Origin: Mesorhizobium sp. DCY119
GTDB taxonomy: Bacteria; Pseudomonadota; Alphaproteobacteria; Rhizobiales; Rhizobiaceae
Length of the DNA: 64,000 bases
Reading direction: 5' to 3'
Assembly: GCF_003590645.1 (NCBI RefSeq)
Contig: NZ_CP031834.1
Coordinates: forward strand, 2,108,501 to 2,172,500
A program made the translations under genes and the position numbers. Positions within the stretch are counted from its first letter, which is position 1, and each line of letters opens with the position of its first letter. The notes below the pieces were generated by a model that did no database searches, was not told the origin of the DNA, and saw only the letters and a list, made by a program, of their open reading frames with translations. Positions 60,272-64,000 of the stretch are shown piece by piece.

Positions 60272-60844
60272 ATGAACGCACAGCTACAACCAACCGGCTC
60301 CGCCTATTTTATCGCCAAGGAAACCGAGCGCCCGGAAAACCACACGCTGTCGGTGCTGGTCGACAACGAGCCGGGCGTGCTTGCCCGTGTCATCGGCCTG
60401 TTTTCGGGGCGGGGCTATAATATCGAAAGCCTTACGGTTTCCGAGACCGAGCATGAAAAACACCTATCGCGCATCACCATCGTGACGCGTGGCACACCGC
60501 ATGTGCTGGAGCAGATCAAGCATCAGCTCGAGCGCATCGTGCCGGTGCATCGCGTGGTCGACCTTACCGTGTTGGCCGGCGAACTGGGCCAGGACCGGCC
60601 GATGGAGCGGGAACTGGCGCTGGTCAAGGTTGCGGGAACGGGCGACCATCGCGTCGAGGCGCTGCGCCTTGCCGAGGCTTTCCGTGCCAATGTGATTGAC
60701 GCCAACACCGAGCATTTCATCTTCGAGATCACCGGCAAGGTGTCGAAGATCGAGCAGTTCATCGCCATCATGAAGCCGCTCGGGCTGGTGGAAGTCTGCC
60801 GCACCGGCGTGGCAGCTATGAACCGCGGCCCACAGGGGATGTAG
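60272..60844 (+). CDS. ilvN: Acetolactate synthase, small regulatory subunit
   Basis: A 190-residue ACT-domain protein: HTLSVLVDNEPGVLARVIGLFSGRGYNIESLTVSETEHEKHLSRITIVTRG, then KQFERIVPVHRVVDL-like core (as LERIVPVHRVVDLTVLAGE) and a C-terminal domain FEITGKVSKIEQFIAIMKPLGLVEVCRTGVAAMNRG. It confers valine feedback inhibition on IlvB. Start 72 bases after ilvB, same operon. Also called ilvH by analogy with ilvIH. Confidence 0.95.
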   Translation: MNAQLQPTGSAYFIAKETERPENHTLSVLVDNEPGVLARVIGLFSGRGYNIESLTVSETEHEKHLSRITIVTRGTPHVLEQIKHQLERIVPVHRVVDLTVLAGELGQDRPMERELALVKVAGTGDHRVEALRLAEAFRANVIDANTEHFIFEITGKVSKIEQFIAIMKPLGLVEVCRTGVAAMNRGPQGM

Positions 60845-60950
60845 GCAAGCCATCCTCAAACGGGCTCCGGCTGGACCAAATGATCAGCCGGATGTGAAGA
60901 GGCGGATCGTGCTAAGAAGGTCAATACTACTGACTTATATTCGGTGAACG

Positions 60951-61547
60951 ATGTCCTCGGAAGCTTTTCTGGCCCTTCTCGTCTATGCCTTCGTGACCTC
61001 GATCACGCCGGGGCCGAACAACTTCATGCTGCTGGCTTCGGGCGTGAATTTCGGTTTCGTGCGCACGATCCCGCATATGCTGGGCATCGGCATGGGTTTC
61101 CTGTCGCTGCTGCTCGGCGTCGGTTTCGGGCTTGGTGCGGTGCTGACGGCTTTTCCGGCGCTGCACACCGTGCTGAAGATCGCAGGCGGTGCGTACCTGC
61201 TTTATCTCGCCTGGAAGATCGCCATGTCGCGCTCCATGGGCAAGTCCGGCGAGGCGCAGGCGCGGCCGATGACCTTCTTTGAGGCCTCGGCGTTTCAATG
61301 GGTCAATCCCAAGGCCTGGGTGATGGCGATCACCGCCATGGCGGTCTATACGAATCCGGCAGCACCGTTCCTGTCGGTGCTGCTGATTTCAGTCGCTTTC
61401 GCCCTGGTCAATCTGCCCAGCGTGTCTTCCTGGGCCGGGTTCGGCATGGCGCTGCGCGGCTTCCTGTCCGATCCAGTGCGGCTGAAATGGTTCAACATCG
61501 CCATGGGCGTGCTGCTGGCCGCGACGCTGTGGCCAATGCTGAAATAG
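60951..61547 (+). CDS. LysE/RhtB family amino-acid exporter, copy 2
   Basis: A 198-residue six-helix membrane protein with FVTSITPGPNNFMLLASGVNFG at the N-terminus and FQWVNPKAWVMAITAMAVYTNP in the second half. It is the more divergent of the two LysE-type genes in the window; this one lies 106 bases after ilvN on the same strand and may be read from the same promoter, which would fit export of branched-chain or related amino acids, but this is inference. Confidence 0.9.
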   Translation: MSSEAFLALLVYAFVTSITPGPNNFMLLASGVNFGFVRTIPHMLGIGMGFLSLLLGVGFGLGAVLTAFPALHTVLKIAGGAYLLYLAWKIAMSRSMGKSGEAQARPMTFFEASAFQWVNPKAWVMAITAMAVYTNPAAPFLSVLLISVAFALVNLPSVSSWAGFGMALRGFLSDPVRLKWFNIAMGVLLAATLWPMLK

Positions 61548-61549
61548 CG

Positions 61550-62023
61550 TCAGAACAGATCGATCGCCGGTTTCGTCAGCATCAGCCAGAAAATGGCGAG
61601 CACGCTGAAGAATGCTGGAAATCCGCAAGCGAACCAGATCCGGTAGAGGCGGAAATAGCGTGCGGGCAGTTCGGTGCCGTCGGTCGCTGCCTTTCGCGCC
61701 AGATTGCGCAGCAGTATCTGGATATAGACGACCGGCAGCCAGAACAGGCCCGTGACGACATAGAGCACAAGGGAAAGCGCGATCCAGCCTTCACCGAGCG
61801 ACCAGCCGATCTCATGCGCCAGCCACGCGCCGGTGATGGGCTGGAGGATGACGGCGGTTGCGGTGAAGATCGTATCAGCCAGCACGACGGTCCCGCCGAC
61901 ATGGGCGATGAGTGCCGGGTTGCGGGTGCGGTGCACCATGACCATGAAGAAGGCGATGCCGGCGCCGCTGCCGAACAGCACGGTGGCGCCGAGGACATGG
62001 ATGAGGCGCAGAAGCTCTTCCAT
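61550..62023 (-). CDS. DUF2269 family membrane protein
   Basis: A 157-residue protein with four hydrophobic helices, opening LRLIHVLGATVLFGSGAGIAFFMVMVHRTRNPALIAHV, the DUF2269 pattern with a conserved His in the first helix that may bind a cofactor such as haem. Only 3 bases separate its start from the upstream epimerase-DoxX stop, so the two genes form a unit. Function unknown. It is convergent with the LysE gene 2 bases away. Confidence 0.85.
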   Translation of the reverse strand: MEELLRLIHVLGATVLFGSGAGIAFFMVMVHRTRNPALIAHVGGTVVLADTIFTATAVILQPITGAWLAHEIGWSLGEGWIALSLVLYVVTGLFWLPVVYIQILLRNLARKAATDGTELPARYFRLYRIWFACGFPAFFSVLAIFWLMLTKPAIDLF

Positions 62024-62026
62024 GGC

Positions 62027-63310
62027 TCAGCGCTCGTCCAGTATTGCGAGCGCCACCAGCGCCAACGCGATGGATGGCAAGACCTTGACCAGAGGCCCGA
62101 GCGGGTCGACCCATAACCCCGGCGTCAGAAACGTGGCTGCTGTAAGGTAGGCTAGCGACAAAGCGATCATGCCTTTGAGTGCTGTACCGGAATAGCGGCG
62201 GACAATGACGCCAAGTCCAAGCGCGATGTCGGCGACGCTGGTGATAAGCGTCAGGGCGGAGGCAAAGATGAGTGAAGCACCGGCGTCCACCAAATGTTGC
62301 GTCGAGGCGCCGAAGCGGAGCAACGCGATCGCGCCGGACACTATCCAGAATAGGCTCAGCGTGCCGAATATGACCGGCTTGAGCAGATAGAGCCGGGCGA
62401 ACCAAAGCTCCTGGACGCCTGCCGGCATGTCCGCAAGGGTTTCGGAAAGGGATTTCAGTTGCCGGTCGGGCAAGGCTGGATGTCCCGAAACGCCGGCGGC
62501 GGCCACGTCGAGCGCCGTCGAGCGCAGGGGTGATCGCCAGCCCAGCCTGCCAAGCAGGTCGGCGACTGCAGCGACGGCGCGGGCGGCAAACGCGGGTACG
62601 GCGATGAAGGGTGCGGGAGGCAGTCCCAGCCACCGGCGATGGATGGCGACAACTTCGGAAAGAGAAAGTGTTTCCGGAGCGGCAAGGTCGAGATCGCTGC
62701 CGGGCTCGATCCTGCCTTCCACGGCATCCGCAACGGCAGCAGTCACATCGTCAAGCGCTGCAAACTGCATTTGAGCGTCGGCGTGAACCAGCGGCGTTAC
62801 AAGCGGAAACGCCGCCAAAGCCCTCAGCAGCGCCGAGCCGCCGTATGCGGTTCTGCCTATGATTACGGCTGGCTTCAACACGACGAAGGGAGCGCCGCAG
62901 GCTTTCAGTGCTTTGTCGGCGGCTTGCTTGGTGGACAGGAATGGAAGGTCGGCAGCGTTGCCGTAGGCCCGTGCCGAGATCTGGACGATGAGCTTTATGT
63001 TCAAGCGGGCCGCAGCCTCGTAGAGCGCCCGCATGGCGTCATATTGAACGGCTGCCACATTGTCCCGGGCGCTGTCTTGCAAGGCGCCGGCGCAGTTCAC
63101 CACTGCATCGATATCTTTCAGCAGTGGCAGCCAGGCCTCCGGGGTGAGCAGCTTGGCGATGTCGGTCGATATCCAGTCAATCTGCGGCATTCGACGTTTC
63201 GGCTGGGAAACATCGCGGGCAAGAGCGGTAACGGAATTGCAGCGATCCGACAGCAGTTTCGCAACTGCCGAACCGACGAAGCCGCTGCCGCCTAGAATCA
63301 AGACCCGCAT
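62027..63310 (-). CDS. NAD-dependent epimerase/dehydratase fused to a DoxX-like membrane domain
   Basis: The 427-residue protein has two parts. Residues 1-290 are an atypical SDR with MRVLILGGSGFVGSAVAKLL, IDAVVNCAGAL and YDAMRALYEAAARLNIKLIVQISA (the usual Tyr-Lys pair is replaced; it resembles the NDUFA9-like subgroup). Residues 310-427 hold four membrane helices of DoxX-like type (YLLKPVIFGTLSLFWIVSGAIALL, IALGLGVIVRRYSG). It starts at ATG 63310 (MRVL); the longer frame has no support. It is paired with DUF2269, suggesting a membrane redox or quinone-linked role. Confidence 0.85.
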   Translation of the reverse strand: MRVLILGGSGFVGSAVAKLLSDRCNSVTALARDVSQPKRRMPQIDWISTDIAKLLTPEAWLPLLKDIDAVVNCAGALQDSARDNVAAVQYDAMRALYEAAARLNIKLIVQISARAYGNAADLPFLSTKQAADKALKACGAPFVVLKPAVIIGRTAYGGSALLRALAAFPLVTPLVHADAQMQFAALDDVTAAVADAVEGRIEPGSDLDLAAPETLSLSEVVAIHRRWLGLPPAPFIAVPAFAARAVAAVADLLGRLGWRSPLRSTALDVAAAGVSGHPALPDRQLKSLSETLADMPAGVQELWFARLYLLKPVIFGTLSLFWIVSGAIALLRFGASTQHLVDAGASLIFASALTLITSVADIALGLGVIVRRYSGTALKGMIALSLAYLTAATFLTPGLWVDPLGPLVKVLPSIALALVALAILDER

Positions 63311-63406
63311 TGCTCGACGATAGCCGGTGGCTGGGTTGCGTACAAACAACGGCTGGCCCAAGTCGATGCGCTTGCCGACCGGGCAGGTCGGGCTTAGGTT
63401 TCGCGC

Positions 63407-64000
63407 ATGTCACACGATCACGACCATCACCACGACAACGAACTCGATCCGATGGCCGCACGGGTGCGGGCGCTGGAGACGATCCTGACCCAGAAAGGGC
63501 TGATCGATCCGGCGGCGATCGACGTGATCGTCGAGACCTATGAGACCAAGGTCGGTCCGCGCAACGGGGCAAGGGTTGTTGCGAAGGCGTGGAGCGACTC
63601 GGCTTTTGCCGAGTGGCTGAAAAGCGATGCTACTGCCGCCATCGCCTCACTTGGCTTCACCGGTCGGCAGGGCGAGCACATGCAGGCGGTGTTCAACACG
63701 CCGGAAACGCACAACCTCGTCGTCTGCACGCTGTGTTCCTGCTATCCGTGGTCGGTGCTAGGCCTGCCGCCAGTCTGGTACAAGTCGCCGCCTTATCGCA
63801 GCAAGGCGGTGATCGATCCGCGCGGCGTGCTTGCAGAATTTGGCGTAACGCTGCCTGCCGAAACGAAAATTCGTGTCTGGGATTCGACAGCCGAGCTTCG
63901 TTACCTGGTGGTACCGGTTCGGCCTGCGGGCACCGACGGCTGGAGCGAGGAACAGCTCGCCGAGCTGGTGACGCGGGATTCGATGATCGGCACCCGGCTT
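63407..64000 (+). CDS. nthA: Cobalt-type nitrile hydratase alpha subunit, 3' end cut by the window
   Basis: 198 codons are visible from ATG 63407. The metal site is [11 protein letters not shown] with Cys107, Cys110, Ser111 and Cys112; the Thr in CTLCSC marks the cobalt, not iron, type. [23 protein letters not shown] and [21 protein letters not shown] complete the family pattern; only about 15 residues should be missing. The N-terminus has a His-rich stretch [10 protein letters not shown]. It converts nitriles to amides with a beta subunit expected just outside the window. The ORF was missed by simple calling because it runs off the end. Confidence 0.92.
   Translation, partial: MSHDHDHHHDNELDPMAARVRALETILTQKGLIDPAAIDVIVETYETKVGPRNGARVVAKAWSDSAFAEWLKSDATAAIASLGFTGRQGEHMQAVFNTPETHNLVVCTLCSCYPWSVLGLPPVWYKSPPYRSKAVIDPRGVLAEFGVTLPAETKIRVWDSTAELRYLVVPVRPAGTDGWSEEQLAELVTRDSMIGTRL

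Overview
The window is a stretch of high-GC alphaproteobacterial chromosome, most likely from the Rhizobiales and close to Mesorhizobium/Phyllobacteriaceae. The evidence is the circularly permuted ssrA gene with an ANDNYAEARLAA tag, the orfA-pit pair, the SspB/DUF4169/ribbon-helix-helix cluster, the Sinorhizobium-like iolY-iolR-iolCDEB order, and several families of GC-rich palindromic intergenic repeats. No phage, plasmid, transposase or CRISPR signature was seen. Both ends cut genes: a PQQ glucose dehydrogenase at the left and a cobalt-type nitrile hydratase alpha subunit at the right.

Layout. 1-10 kb: glucose dehydrogenase, an exported metallo-beta-lactamase-fold hydrolase divergent from an AraC regulator, low-affinity phosphate uptake (DUF47-Pit), a glyoxalase-fold protein, a secreted protein with three Cys/WPQ repeats, and an exported dienelactone hydrolase. 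10-12.4 kb: a response regulator coupled to a LOV blue-light histidine kinase gene that is frameshifted inside the LOV domain. 12.5-21.4 kb: thioesterase, FAD-linked 2-hydroxyacid oxidase, a DUF1326/DUF2182 pair with Cys- and Met-rich motifs, a 1301-residue AsmA-like protein and an SRPBCC protein. 21.5-30.5 kb: LuxR regulator, the SspB-DUF4169-RHH cluster (RHH fused in frame to a monooxygenase domain), a TetR/MFS divergent pair, LysE exporter, NTPase, tmRNA, DUF2853, thymidylate synthase and an exported alpha/beta hydrolase.

31-42.6 kb is a myo-inositol catabolic region: idhA and a short-chain dehydrogenase, then DAHP synthase behind an aromatic-rich leader peptide and attenuator, then iolY divergent from iolR, and iolC (with DUF2090), iolD, iolE, a small membrane protein and iolB. 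Three sites matching GGAA-N6-(A/T)T(T/C)C sit in front of idhA, between iolY and iolR, and in front of iolC, which makes a coherent local regulon.

42.9-48.6 kb: DUF4424, dihydrofolate reductase, and the membrane protease-control cluster hflK-hflC-DUF2065-degP. 48.6-49.85 kb is 1.25 kb of non-coding DNA made of repeats and one unidentified block. 49.9-58.2 kb: GNAT, serB and miaA (whose start codons overlap head to head), a diguanylate cyclase, a HerA-type ATPase, a WXXW-rich secreted protein and a second LuxR regulator related to the first. 58.2-64 kb: ilvB-ilvN behind a Leu/Ile/Val leader peptide and attenuator, a LysE exporter, DUF2269, an epimerase-DoxX fusion, and the nitrile hydratase start.

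The most notable items are the apparent DAHP synthase attenuator with three mutually exclusive 8-base segments, the internally deleted LOV kinase, the RHH-monooxygenase fusion, the candidate metal-handling DUF1326/DUF2182 pair, and a tandem palindromic operator at 9.1 kb. All functional statements come from reading motifs; no database search was run.
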